Source of the DNA: Pseudomonadota bacterium | GTDB lineage: Bacteria > Desulfobacterota > Desulfobacteria > Desulfobacterales > Desulfosarcinaceae | NCBI GenBank assembly: GCA_023435265.1 | Contig: JAEYRZ010000204.1 | Span: forward strand, 1 to 16,062 | Reading direction: 5' to 3' | Length of the DNA: 16,062 bases | In this document: one piece after another, positions 1 to 7,565 of the stretch | Numbering within the stretch: the stretch's first letter is position 1 | Layout: every line of letters starts with the position of its first letter | Made by a program: the position numbers and the translations under genes | The notes under the pieces: model-generated | Seen by the model: the letters and a program-made list of their open reading frames with translations, nothing else | Told to the model about the DNA's origin: nothing | The model's database searches: none

Positions 1-550
1 CCGCGATCACCCGGGCGCCGGCTGCGGCGCAAAGGGAAGTCAAAAGCGCGCCCATGAACCCGATGCCGATGATCAGAACGTGCTGGCCCGATTCGATGCC
101 GCTGCGTTCGAAAATATTGACGGCACACGCCAGGGGTTCTCCCGGAAACGGTTTTGCGCCGAGTTCCGGCGGCAGGGGCAGCACCGCATCGGCGGCGGCG
201 AGGTCATATTCGGCATAAGCGTTCTGGGACAGTACGGCCACCCGCTGTCCGGCCGTAATGCCCAGCACGTCCGACCCCACCGCATCCACCACGCCCCAGC
301 CTTCGTGTCCCGGCGCACCGGGCGGCAGTGGATAGGTCAATCCCGGGCCGCCCTGCCAGGGGCCCAGATTGGAGGCGCACACCCCGCAGCCCTCGAGCCG
401 CACCCGGACTTGTCCGTCTGCGGGGATCGGCTGCGGCAGGTCGACCATGCGGATCAGCCCAGGGGCCGCGAATACGGCGCCGCGCATGAGCGCCGCCGGA
501 TCCGCCGCGCCGACGGTTGCGGTCGATTCTTCGGAGGCGAAATGCTTCAC
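1..550 (-). CDS. Zinc-type MDR alcohol dehydrogenase, partial (3' end outside window)
   Basis: Medium-chain dehydrogenase/reductase; 183 codons are visible before the left edge cuts it. The GroES-like fold holds a catalytic zinc cysteine (GVCASN, C58) and the GHEGWG motif (H82, E83), and the nucleotide-binding domain begins with GIGFMG (162-167). The four-cysteine structural zinc lobe is absent, so it belongs to the shorter MDR subgroup. The GTG start at 550 is chosen because an AAAGGAA ribosome site lies 7 bases upstream and the GTG overlaps the stop of the upstream epimerase gene (GTGA), implying translational coupling. An ATG at 487 matches the usual start of the family (MRGAVFAAPG) but has no clear ribosome site. 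The substrate is unknown; its place directly behind two sugar epimerase genes suggests oxidation or reduction of a sugar or sugar-derived intermediate. Confidence 0.85.
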   Translation of the reverse strand, partial: MKHFASEESTATVGAADPAALMRGAVFAAPGLIRMVDLPQPIPADGQVRVRLEGCGVCASNLGPWQGGPGLTYPLPPGAPGHEGWGVVDAVGSDVLGITAGQRVAVLSQNAYAEYDLAAADAVLPLPPELGAKPFPGEPLACAVNIFERSGIESGQHVLIIGIGFMGALLTSLCAAAGARVIA

Positions 551-1668
551 GGCACGTTCCTTTCAGCCACCGAGGGCATGTTCAGCGCAACGGCCGCAGA
601 GACCGGAAAGCGCTGTTCGGTCAGCCAGCGGTAAAGCCACCGAACGCCGGTGCGCACGTCGACTTGCGGCGACCAGCCGGTCAGGCTCCCGAATGCGCGG
701 GCATCGGCTACGAAATAGCGCTGATCGCTGGCGCGCCAGTCGGCATAGGTCACTTCCGGCGCCTGCCCGCTCAAGGTTTCGATGATCTGCAGCAGTTCGA
801 CCAGGCTCAGGGTGTGGGCGGGGCCGCCGCCGATATTGAAGGCGCGCCCGCCGAGACTTCCGATGCGGGTTTGCGCCAGGGTCAAGGCCTGCAGCAGGTC
901 GTCGATGAAAAGCACGTCGCGCACCTGCAGACCGTCTCCGTAGATGGTGATCGGAACGGCCTCGACGCTGCGGATCAGGAAATGGGCCACCCAGCCTTGA
1001 TCTTCGGTTCCGAATTGATGCGGACCGTAGATGCAGCTCATGCGGAAGACAACCGTCTGCAGTCCGTAGGTATGCGCGTAATCCAGGACATACTGGTCGG
1101 CCGCACCCTTGGAGCAGCCGTACGGGCTGCCGAAGTTCAGGTTGTGGCGCTCGTCGACCCCCCACGTGCGAACGGCCGGATCCGAAGGTTCGTAGCGCGT
1201 GCCTTTGCGCCGCAGTGCAAGGTCTTCGAGGTTTCCGTAGACTTTGTTGGTGGACGTATAGACCAATGAAGGCGGAACGCGCCGGTGCCGCATGGCTTCC
1301 AGAATATTCAACGTGCCGCGCACATTTGTATCGAAATCCGCTTCGGGATGCTCGATGCTGGTCGTGACCGCCACCTGGGCGGCCAGGTGATAGACCTGCG
1401 CGATTCCCTCGACGGCGGCCGCCACGGCCCGCACGTCGCGTATGTCCGCAATGCGGATGTCCGGGGGGTTGCGCTCGTGCTGCGCACAGAGCCAGGTGAG
1501 GTTCTGCTCGACGCCCTTGCGGGAAAGGTTGTCCAGAATGCGGACTTTGTGCCCGCGTTTCAAAAGGTGATCGGCCAGGTTGGTGCCGATGAACCCTGCC
1601 CCCCCGGTGATCAGAACCCGCGCCTGGTCGCCCGGACGATCCCGCCTGCGTCTTTTTTGGGAAGTCAT
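547..1668 (-). CDS. NAD-dependent sugar epimerase/dehydratase, CDP-paratose 2-epimerase-like
   Basis: Extended short-chain dehydrogenase of 373 residues. After a basic N-terminal stretch (MTSQKRRRRD) comes the Rossmann motif GGAGFIG (22-28), the catalytic YxxxK as YGCSK (Y183, K187), and a substrate-domain stretch (SCIYGPHQFGTEDQGW, 211-226) that I associate with CDP-paratose/tyvelose 2-epimerases. It probably inverts or oxidises a nucleotide-linked sugar in the cytoplasm; the exact substrate cannot be read from sequence. The start ATG overlaps the stop of the preceding epimerase gene (ATGA at 1668-1665), with an AAAGGGG site about 9 bases upstream. A longer open frame runs upstream to about 2316, but it only shadows the neighbouring gene. 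It overlaps the next dehydrogenase gene by GTGA, so three enzymes are coupled in one transcript. Confidence 0.9.
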   Translation of the reverse strand: MTSQKRRRRDRPGDQARVLITGGAGFIGTNLADHLLKRGHKVRILDNLSRKGVEQNLTWLCAQHERNPPDIRIADIRDVRAVAAAVEGIAQVYHLAAQVAVTTSIEHPEADFDTNVRGTLNILEAMRHRRVPPSLVYTSTNKVYGNLEDLALRRKGTRYEPSDPAVRTWGVDERHNLNFGSPYGCSKGAADQYVLDYAHTYGLQTVVFRMSCIYGPHQFGTEDQGWVAHFLIRSVEAVPITIYGDGLQVRDVLFIDDLLQALTLAQTRIGSLGGRAFNIGGGPAHTLSLVELLQIIETLSGQAPEVTYADWRASDQRYFVADARAFGSLTGWSPQVDVRTGVRWLYRWLTEQRFPVSAAVALNMPSVAERNVP

Positions 1669-2774
1669 AGGGTAAGGCCCCTTTCGCTGAGTTCGGCGTA
1701 GGCCCGGTCCACATGATCTTCGGCCTGCTGATCCGAAAGCCAGGTGCATAAATCGGCGAGCCCTTCGGCCAGGCCGACGGCGGGCTGAAAGCCGAGCTGA
1801 CTGCGGGCGCGGCCAATGTCGGCGAAGCAATGCCGGATATCGCCGGCACGATATTGCCCGGCGATCACCGGCCGGATATCGGGCTTGCCCAGCAGCGCCG
1901 CCAACTGCTCCGCGACCTGCCGGACGGTCCAGGCCTTCCCGCTGCCGATGTTCAGAACGGCGTTGCGCAGGTCGGATTCGAGCGCCAGGCAGCATGCCCG
2001 GGCCACATCGTAGACGCTGATGAAGTCGCGCCGCTGGTTGCCGTCTTCGAAAATCAAGGGCGGCTTGTCGTTCAGCAGGCGTGCCGCGAAGATCGCCAGC
2101 ACACCCGTGTAGGGGTTGGAAAGCGCCTGGCGCGGGCCGTAGGTGTTGAAAAAGCGCAGGGCGATGGCGGGAAAGCCGTAGGCGGCCCCGGCCATCAGGC
2201 ACATGCGCTCCTGGTCGTACTTGCTCAGCGCGTAAATCGAACTCAGATGCGGGGTTTTCTCTTCCGGCGTGGGCAGCGGCAGCAGCGGCCCGCCGGCCTC
2301 GTCCAGCAGGTCCCATATGCCGGCGCGCAGATTCTCGCTGCGGCGGCTCGAAACGGGTTGGCGCCCGTTGCCGTTGGATCGGTAAAGCCCTTCGCCGTAA
2401 ATACTCATGCTCGAGGCGACGATCAGTTTTGACGGCGGCCGCTTGATGAGTTCTTCCAACAGAATAGCCGTTCCCAGACTGTTGACGCTCATGTAGCGTT
2501 CCATTTCGTACATGCTCTGGCCGACGCCCACCGCAGCCGCGAGGTGAATCACCGCCCGCACACCGTCCAGCGCGGCGGCAACCGCATGCCGGTCCCGGAT
2601 ATCGCCGCGCACCAGTTCGGCCGAGGGATTCAGATAAACGGGAAACCGGCCTTGGGGCCCATGCACCTGTTCACTGAGATTATCCAGAATGCGGACCGGC
2701 TTGCCGCGGGCGATAAGCGCGTCGGCGACATGCGAGCCGATAAAGCCGGCCCCGCCGGTGATGAGGATGGTCAT
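1665..2774 (-). CDS. NAD-dependent sugar epimerase, dTDP-L-rhamnose 4-epimerase-like
   Basis: Extended short-chain dehydrogenase of 369 residues. It shows the NAD-binding GGAGFIG (7-13) right at the N-terminus, the SSMSIYG strand (121-127) that carries the active-site serine region, the catalytic YALSK (Y181, K185), and RFFNTYGPRQ (207-216), typical of UDP-glucose/dTDP-rhamnose 4-epimerases. An insertion around 130-175 precedes the YxxxK, as I recall for the WbiB/Tal-like dTDP-L-rhamnose 4-epimerases. The ATG has a strong AAGGAG site 5 bases upstream, so it is the first gene of this three-gene minus-strand unit. It likely acts on a dTDP- or UDP-sugar in the cytoplasm. The family is firm; the substrate is tentative. 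Confidence 0.9.
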   Translation of the reverse strand: MTILITGGAGFIGSHVADALIARGKPVRILDNLSEQVHGPQGRFPVYLNPSAELVRGDIRDRHAVAAALDGVRAVIHLAAAVGVGQSMYEMERYMSVNSLGTAILLEELIKRPPSKLIVASSMSIYGEGLYRSNGNGRQPVSSRRSENLRAGIWDLLDEAGGPLLPLPTPEEKTPHLSSIYALSKYDQERMCLMAGAAYGFPAIALRFFNTYGPRQALSNPYTGVLAIFAARLLNDKPPLIFEDGNQRRDFISVYDVARACCLALESDLRNAVLNIGSGKAWTVRQVAEQLAALLGKPDIRPVIAGQYRAGDIRHCFADIGRARSQLGFQPAVGLAEGLADLCTWLSDQQAEDHVDRAYAELSERGLTL

Positions 2775-3129
2775 ATGGTCTCCTTAATACCAGGATGGTG
2801 AACGTGATATGCGGAAGCACCGGAAGATATCGCAGCTGATTCGTGTTTGGTCCAAACTCATGCAGGGCGTAGTAATTCACAATAAGGTGCTCAGGGTATT
2901 CAGCTGTTCACAAAGCGTGTAAACCAGCCGCCTTACGGGCGCCGCGACTCGGAAGCCGCATGAATACCGGCAGCCGGGAGCCGGAATAGCGTTTTGGCCC
3001 TATTTAACCGGCCTGCTGTCGTTTCTATGCTGCAAATTCAGCAGGATGACGAGACGGGCTTCTCACGCGCCTGTCCGGTCAAAATCGTGGCGAAGCCCTG
3101 CTTGCGGCATCGCAGAAGGAGAAGTCATC
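2775..3129. promoter_or_regulatory. 355-bp divergent intergenic region with dyads
   Basis: This region separates the divergent epimerase (minus) and alcohol dehydrogenase (plus) genes and must hold promoters for both, but I see no strong sigma-70 pair. It contains a perfect 13-base dyad GTTTGGTCCAAAC at 2845-2857, about 70 bases upstream of the epimerase start, and a 7-bp inverted repeat (CCTGCTG at 3012-3018, CAGCAGG at 3039-3045) in the leader of the dehydrogenase gene. No convincing small gene is seen in it. Confidence 0.5.
2845..2857. repeat. Perfect 13-base dyad, candidate operator
   Basis: GTTTGG-T-CCAAAC is an exact inverted repeat with a single central base. It sits between divergent genes, where a regulator site would be expected. 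No second copy is seen nearby, and no regulator gene is in the window. Confidence 0.4.
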
Positions 3130-4344
3130 ATGAAAGCAGTTGTATTCTCTTCACCCGGAGATATCAGACTCGAGGATGTTCCCGAACCACGCATCCAGGC
3201 CCCCACCGATGCGATCGTGCGCTTGACGGTCAGCGCGATTTGCGGGACCGATCTTCATTTCGTGCGCGGCACCCTGCCCGGAATGGCTAGTGGGACCATC
3301 CTGGGCCATGAAGGAGTCGGGATTGTGGAAGCGGTCGGTTCGGCCGTGCGCAATGTGAAACCCGGCGACCGCGTGGTGATCGCCTCGACGATCGCCTGCG
3401 GCTACTGTGCTTACTGCCGCGCTGGCTATTACGCGCAGTGCGACAATGCCAACCCGAACGGCAAACGCGCCGGAACAGCTTTTTTCGGCGGGCCGGAAAT
3501 GTCCGGCGCATTCGATGGACTGCAGGCGGAATACGCCCGGATACCCTTCGCCAATGTAGGCCTGACGCGTCTGCCCGACGAAGTCAGCGATGATCAGGCC
3601 ATCCTGATCTCGGACATTTTCCCCACCGGCTATTTCGGCGCCGAACTGGCCGAAATCACGCCCGGCGACACGGTGGCGGTTTTCGGCTGCGGACCCGTCG
3701 GCCAGTTCGCCATTTTGAGCGCCCTGATGATGGAAGCCGGCCGTGTGCTTGCGGTCGACGGACGCGGCGATCGGCTGGCCATGGCATCTAAACAGGGCGC
3801 GGAAATCATCGATTACAACAAGGAAGATCCGGTGGGTACGATCGTGGAACTGACCGGCGGAATCGGCGTCGATCGGGTGATCGACGCGGTCGGCGTGGAC
3901 GCCGAAACACCGCGCCAAGGCCCGGCGGCGGAAAAAGCCCGCCAGCAGGCGGCCCAATTCAAGCGCCAGCGCGAGCAGGTGGTCAGCGAACCGCCGGCGG
4001 CGGACAGCGGCTGGGAGCCGGGTGATGCGCCCTCGCAGGCACTCGAGTGGTGTGTGGAGAGTCTGGCCAAGGCCGGGACGTTGTCGGTCATCGGCGTCTA
4101 CCCGCAGACCTTTCAGAGCTTTCCCATCGGAGCGGCGATGATGAAAAACCTGACCCTCAAAATGGGCAATTGCCACCATCGACGCTATATCCCCAGGCTG
4201 GTGCACATGGTGCGCTCGGGTACCGTCGATCCGGCAACCGTTCTGACGCACAGCGAGCCGCTGAGCGATGCGCTGCACGCCTTCAAATCGTTCGACGACC
4301 GGCGTGAAGGATGGGTGAAAGTAAAGCTTCAGCCGGGGAAGTAG
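3130..4344 (+). CDS. Zinc-dependent alcohol dehydrogenase, formaldehyde-dehydrogenase-like
   Basis: MDR-family dehydrogenase of 404 residues. Catalytic zinc ligands are C38 (ICGTD) and H60-E61 (GHEG). The structural zinc lobe is complete with C90, C93, C96 and C104. The NAD(P)-binding motif is FGCGPVG (185-191). A charged, Gln/Glu/Arg-rich insertion at about 258-300, just before the final strands, is the hallmark of the glutathione-independent formaldehyde dehydrogenase-like branch. ATG 3130 is chosen over an upstream in-frame ATG at 3046 because AAGGAG lies 8 bases before it and the typical family start MKAVVF follows. It probably oxidises a small alcohol or aldehyde, or a sugar alcohol, in the cytoplasm. 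It is transcribed away from the epimerase genes and toward the phosphatase gene. Confidence 0.92.
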   Translation: MKAVVFSSPGDIRLEDVPEPRIQAPTDAIVRLTVSAICGTDLHFVRGTLPGMASGTILGHEGVGIVEAVGSAVRNVKPGDRVVIASTIACGYCAYCRAGYYAQCDNANPNGKRAGTAFFGGPEMSGAFDGLQAEYARIPFANVGLTRLPDEVSDDQAILISDIFPTGYFGAELAEITPGDTVAVFGCGPVGQFAILSALMMEAGRVLAVDGRGDRLAMASKQGAEIIDYNKEDPVGTIVELTGGIGVDRVIDAVGVDAETPRQGPAAEKARQQAAQFKRQREQVVSEPPAADSGWEPGDAPSQALEWCVESLAKAGTLSVIGVYPQTFQSFPIGAAMMKNLTLKMGNCHHRRYIPRLVHMVRSGTVDPATVLTHSEPLSDALHAFKSFDDRREGWVKVKLQPGK

Positions 4345-4409
4345 GCACTGCAGTGAGCGCGTCGAGGTGAGGCCGCATTGCGCCCTCATTTACGACCGGT
4401 GGCAGAGAA

Positions 4410-4437
4410 CGCTGCCGGAAATGACATTCCGGCAGCG
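4410..4437. terminator. Perfect 11-bp hairpin between convergent genes
   Basis: CGCTGCCGGAA (4410-4420) and TTCCGGCAGCG (4427-4437) are exact reverse complements around a 6-base loop. The hairpin lies between the ends of the convergent dehydrogenase and phosphatase genes, as a bidirectional terminator would. A uridine-rich tail is missing on the plus side and weak on the minus side, so it may act as a stabilising or rho-assisted 3' structure. Confidence 0.6.
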
Positions 4438-4480
4438 AGGCCGAGAAGAATATCTTCGCGTCGGGCTCTGCTGCCGCACA

Positions 4481-5098
4481 TTATGCATCGTCGAATTTCA
4501 ATTCGCCGATCCGCCTGTTGATGAACAGTACTTTTGCGCCCCACGAAGCAAAGCGCACGGCGCTGACCGATGCGGGATCGATGTTCAGGCGGGTGATGAA
4601 ATCGAGCGGCATGCCCAGAAAATGGGCCACCACCGTTTTAAGCGGGTCCCCATGTCCGAAAACCGCGACCCGGCCGTCGCCGTGAAAGGCGCAAAGTTCT
4701 TCCAGCGCCGCCAGCATGCGGGCCTGTACTTCGAAAATAATTTCGCCGCCCGGCGTGCGCGTCGAACTGCGAAAAGAATTAAACGCACTCCAGTGCGGAT
4801 CGCCGGCGAGGCGATCGAATCCGGCTCCGGTCCAGGCGCCGAAATCGATCTCGTTCAAGGCCGGAAGCAGATGAACCGGCAGACCGGCCTGAATGGCGAA
4901 CGGTTCTGCCGTTTCGCGGGCCCTCTCCAACGGACTGCTGTAAACCGCTTCGATGCGCAGCCCGGCCAACGCTTGCGCCAGCTCCTCCGCCTGGCGGCGT
5001 CCACGCGCATTCAGATGCACCCCCGGGCTGCGCCCGGCCAGAATGCGGCGCTGCAAAAAATCGTTCTCCGCGTGGCGGATCAGCAGGAAAAGGGCCAC
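4481..5098 (-). CDS. Histidine phosphatase superfamily protein (phosphoglycerate mutase-like)
   Basis: A protein of 205 residues with the full catalytic set of the branch-1 histidine phosphatases: the phospho-accepting RH near the N-terminus (R8-H9, here RHAEN rather than the usual RHG), R59 in SSPLERARETA, the acid E83 in NEIDFGAW, and the second histidine H149 in FGHGD. It likely removes phosphate from a small phosphorylated metabolite; sugar phosphate or cobalamin/mutase-type substrates are possible. The GTG start at 5098 is supported by AGGAG 6 bases upstream. It is the only gene of its direction between two palindromic elements (the hairpin at 4410 and the repeat at 5145), so it may be transcribed by itself or at the end of the glycosyltransferase unit. 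Confidence 0.88.
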   Translation of the reverse strand: MALFLLIRHAENDFLQRRILAGRSPGVHLNARGRRQAEELAQALAGLRIEAVYSSPLERARETAEPFAIQAGLPVHLLPALNEIDFGAWTGAGFDRLAGDPHWSAFNSFRSSTRTPGGEIIFEVQARMLAALEELCAFHGDGRVAVFGHGDPLKTVVAHFLGMPLDFITRLNIDPASVSAVRFASWGAKVLFINRRIGELKFDDA

Positions 5099-5144
5099 AA
5101 TGTTCTCCTAAGTACACCTTGGCGCGAATACAATGGCATGAGTG

Positions 5145-5220
5145 TTTCACCACAGCGGACACAGAGAGAACAGCGAAAACCAAAAAAGAACCTCTGTGCC
5201 CTATGTGCTCTCTGTGGTTA
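5145..5220. repeat. CACAGAG-type imperfect palindromic repeat
   Basis: The left arm, beginning TTCACCACAGCGGACACAG, pairs imperfectly with a right arm ending CTCTCTGTGGTTA, around an A-rich centre at about 5173-5191. This matches a repeat type I recall as common between genes of environmental bacteria, built of CACAGAG units meeting CTCTGTG units. It fills most of the gap between the glycosidase-like gene and the phosphatase gene. Long reading frames through it (ending NLCALCALCG) are artefacts of the repeat. Confidence 0.75.
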
Positions 5221-5267
5221 TCGATAAGCCGGGGACCAACACGTCGCTTTATTCATGCCACAGAACA

Positions 5268-6173
5268 CTAAGCGGTGCGCCGATCGACATGTTCCACCGG
5301 AACATAGCGTTGAACCACTTCGGCCGCGAAGTGGGCGAACTCGCCCACATCGCGGGGCGGACTGGTATGATCGGGCCTCTGCCCCCGCGAGGGCGGTGTG
5401 AAGCACAGCGTAATCAGGGAGTCGTATCCTTCGATGGCCGCCATCTGGTCATCGAACCACTCGACCGCCCGCGGGCGGTGCCAGTCGGCCCAACTGATCC
5501 CCGTGCGCAAACGCTTGACCCCCAGCCGCTCGAGCCATTCGAGAATCATAGCCATGCGGTGATCCTGGTAATGGATCCACTGGCAAATCCCCATTTGGGG
5601 GCTGAAATGCGACGCCGCGGGCTTGGCCGTGCCGTCCGGACGGACCAGGCCCATATAGAAATGCCGGTAGTAGGCGCTGCCCTCGCTCTCTTTGTGGCGT
5701 GTTGTGGCTTCCCATTCCGGCGGCAGGTCCAGGAGGCTGTACCAATACAGCCGCTCCACCCGTTCCAGCAACAGCTCGGCCGTGCGCCGCAATCCAAAGG
5801 CCTGCACCTCGTCTGCGCCAAAGGTCGACACCCCCACCTCGGTGGCCCAAACCGGCATGTTGCTGGCCCGCTCGATGGCGCCCACCATTTGCGGCCACTC
5901 GTCTATTTTCCAATGATTCCAGTCCAGGGGAAAACCGTGCACGGCCACCACATCCAGGAGATCGAGCACGCCGTAACTCTTCAGCAAGGCGATAAAATGG
6001 GGATCGATGGGCGAAATCCCGCCAAGAACCAGCTTCAAATCGGGGCGCAGCGCGCGCACCGTCTCGGCGGCCAGGGCGGTCATCTCGGCGAATTGCCGCC
6101 ACTCGGGATCCATTTTGAAGTCCCAGTGGGACAAGTTGTTGGGTTCGTTCCAGAACATGAGGGCTTCGATCAT
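5268..6173 (-). CDS. Glycoside hydrolase clan A-like protein with permuted barrel order
   Basis: A protein of 301 residues. The acid/base motif of GH39-like enzymes, FWNEPNN (7-13, E10), is at the very N-terminus. The putative nucleophile strand WATEVGVST (109-117, E112) follows, and then YWYSLLDLP (143-151) and HFYMGLVRPDG (171-181) of the usual C-terminal barrel half. The next segment, MGICQW (194-199), LGVKRLRTGISWADW (217-231), LCFTPPS (256-262) and HTSPPRD (269-275), is what I expect at the start of such a barrel. Both catalytic glutamates are present, so it could be active on a glycoside. The start ATG overlaps the glycosyltransferase stop (ATGA at 6173-6170) and has no strong ribosome site, so translation is probably coupled. 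It may trim, or act as a partner for, the glycan made by that transferase. No signal peptide is seen, which suggests cytoplasmic action. Confidence 0.8.
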   Translation of the reverse strand: MIEALMFWNEPNNLSHWDFKMDPEWRQFAEMTALAAETVRALRPDLKLVLGGISPIDPHFIALLKSYGVLDLLDVVAVHGFPLDWNHWKIDEWPQMVGAIERASNMPVWATEVGVSTFGADEVQAFGLRRTAELLLERVERLYWYSLLDLPPEWEATTRHKESEGSAYYRHFYMGLVRPDGTAKPAASHFSPQMGICQWIHYQDHRMAMILEWLERLGVKRLRTGISWADWHRPRAVEWFDDQMAAIEGYDSLITLCFTPPSRGQRPDHTSPPRDVGEFAHFAAEVVQRYVPVEHVDRRTA

Positions 6174-7318
6174 GGGCGGCCTGCCGTTTCGATCCCGCCG
6201 CGTGCTGCGGGCGCCTGCCTGACGGCCGTTGCATCCATTCCGGCGCAGATCGCCAGCAGTTCGTCCACCCGGTGCGCGCAGGTGTGCCGCGCAAGAACCG
6301 TCGAACGACCGTGGCGCACGAGCGATTCCGCCAGATCCGGTTCGTTCAGTACGGCGCGCATGCAATTTTTCATCGCTTGGGGATCGGACGCCGGAAGATA
6401 ATCCTGACCGGCCGTGAAAAGATTTTCCGTATCCTCCCACAGCGGGATGATCAGCGGGATGCCGCAGGCGAGCGCCTCGAAGGGGCGTATGGTCGGGATG
6501 CCTCTGAGTTCCCGCAGATAGGGACGTCGCGGAATATGCACAGTCAAGCGAAAGGCGCCGAAAGTCTCCGGCACCCGGTAGTTCGGCAGCCATCCGGCAT
6601 ATCGCACGCCGGCGGCCTGGAGCGCTTCGAGTGCCGGTGCCGGGTAGCGCACGCCGAATATCGTGGTGCGCAGCCCAAGGGCCCGGGTCGGCTCAAGAAG
6701 GTAACAGGCGATTTCTTCTTTGCGTTCGTCGTCTCCCCAGTTTCCGACCCACACCAGATCCCCCGAATATTGCGGGGCCGGGCAGGGCTTGAAAATGCGG
6801 GTATCGGCGGCCTCGTGCCACGTCCATGCCCTGGGCGTCCATGCCCCGCTGCGGTAAAACTCGGTCAGGACGGCGCCGAACGCCAATACGCCGTCGTAGT
6901 TGAACAGTTCGACGGCGTCCAGGAATCGCGGCGCAAAGTAGCAGCGATGATGGGTGTCATGGAACAGCAGCCGGAAACGGCCGCCCGCCGCCCGCAGCCG
7001 GCCGATGCGGCGGATCAGCGCTTCGTCGTTCCATTCATGGACGATCACCACGTCCATGCCTTCCAGGGCGGTCTCGAGCGCGATGGCATCCTGGTCGTAC
7101 TCGATGCTTTCGATGCCGGGAAAAATGGATTTGAATTCCTGCAGCGGTCTGCTGCCATGACCTTGCACAAGGTTGACCCGGCTCCATCCGTTTACCGGTT
7201 CATATACACTGACCTTATGGCCCCGGGAGCGCAGCCCGTCGACGATGCCGCGTAGAAAATGGGCGTTCCCGTTATTCCAATCGGAAACGATCGAGTGATA
7301 GAACAAGGCCAGCTTCAT
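6170..7318 (-). CDS. GT-B fold glycosyltransferase (CgeB/group 1-like)
   Basis: A protein of 382 residues. An N-terminal Rossmann-like half starts MKLALFYHSIVSDWNNGNAHF, with a deduced partner strand VVIVHEWND (90-98). The C-terminal nucleotide-sugar half carries WVGNWGDDERK (190-200) and RPFEALACGIPLI (278-290), where E281 corresponds to the conserved EX7E-region glutamate of group 1 transferases. It probably moves a sugar from a nucleotide donor to an acceptor at the cytoplasmic side of the membrane. The frame is open 31 codons further upstream, but ATG 7318 has an AAGGAG site and the typical family beginning. It is the first gene of a unit with the glycosidase-like gene, which it overlaps by ATGA. 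Donor and acceptor are unknown. Confidence 0.87.
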   Translation of the reverse strand: MKLALFYHSIVSDWNNGNAHFLRGIVDGLRSRGHKVSVYEPVNGWSRVNLVQGHGSRPLQEFKSIFPGIESIEYDQDAIALETALEGMDVVIVHEWNDEALIRRIGRLRAAGGRFRLLFHDTHHRCYFAPRFLDAVELFNYDGVLAFGAVLTEFYRSGAWTPRAWTWHEAADTRIFKPCPAPQYSGDLVWVGNWGDDERKEEIACYLLEPTRALGLRTTIFGVRYPAPALEALQAAGVRYAGWLPNYRVPETFGAFRLTVHIPRRPYLRELRGIPTIRPFEALACGIPLIIPLWEDTENLFTAGQDYLPASDPQAMKNCMRAVLNEPDLAESLVRHGRSTVLARHTCAHRVDELLAICAGMDATAVRQAPAARGGIETAGRP

Positions 7319-7565
7319 AGACTCCTTCTTTTGAGCAAAGTTGCCTGTAATAGCTAGGAGGAGAAGGAAGGGCGAACAATAAGGTTGATTGTGTATTTTC
7401 GAATGCCGCACGGATCAATCACTTCCCGGTGCGGTGCAGACATTCAGGGCCGCACGCCTTTTTACACCGGCCCGCGGGCCGACATACCGCGGTGACCTTA
7501 TGGATGGCAGGTTTGCCTGCAGGATAAAAACATGCAGTCGAAGATAAAAAAGGGAGGTGATGTTG
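7319..7565. promoter_or_regulatory. 247-bp divergent intergenic region with two small inverted repeats
   Basis: It lies between the glycosyltransferase gene (minus) and the small Cys-protein gene (plus). It contains a perfect 14-base palindrome CGGCCCGCGGGCCG at 7468-7481 and a short hairpin GCAGG-TTTG-CCTGC at 7507-7520, both in the leader of the small gene. An A-rich stretch follows, and then a very strong ribosome site GGGAGGTGA (7552-7560). No convincing promoter boxes or further gene were found. Confidence 0.45.

Noticed and set aside
517..1269. Long plus-strand open frame opposite the CDP-paratose-epimerase-like gene
   Set aside because: Low-complexity GC-rich antisense frame without domain pattern; the minus-strand protein has clear Rossmann and YxxxK motifs.
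2967..2984. CCGGC/GCCGG inverted repeat in the divergent intergenic region
   Set aside because: Only 5 bp in GC-rich sequence with no T-run or conserved partner; too weak to call a terminator or operator.
3151..4389. Long minus-strand open frame (about 412 codons) opposite the plus-strand alcohol dehydrogenase
   Set aside because: The plus strand encodes a complete zinc dehydrogenase with all ligands; the antisense product shows no family pattern and ends within the gene.
4367..5227. Plus-strand frame across the phosphatase gene ending in NLCALCALCG
   Set aside because: It is antisense to a clear histidine phosphatase, and its end is the translated CACAGAG repeat, a well-known source of false proteins.
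5142..6401. Plus-strand frame of about 419 codons over the glycosidase-like gene
   Set aside because: Shadow of the minus-strand gene, starting within the palindromic repeat.
7384..7418. TTGAT ... ATCAA pair considered as an FNR-type box
   Set aside because: The half-sites are far apart instead of the 4 bases needed.
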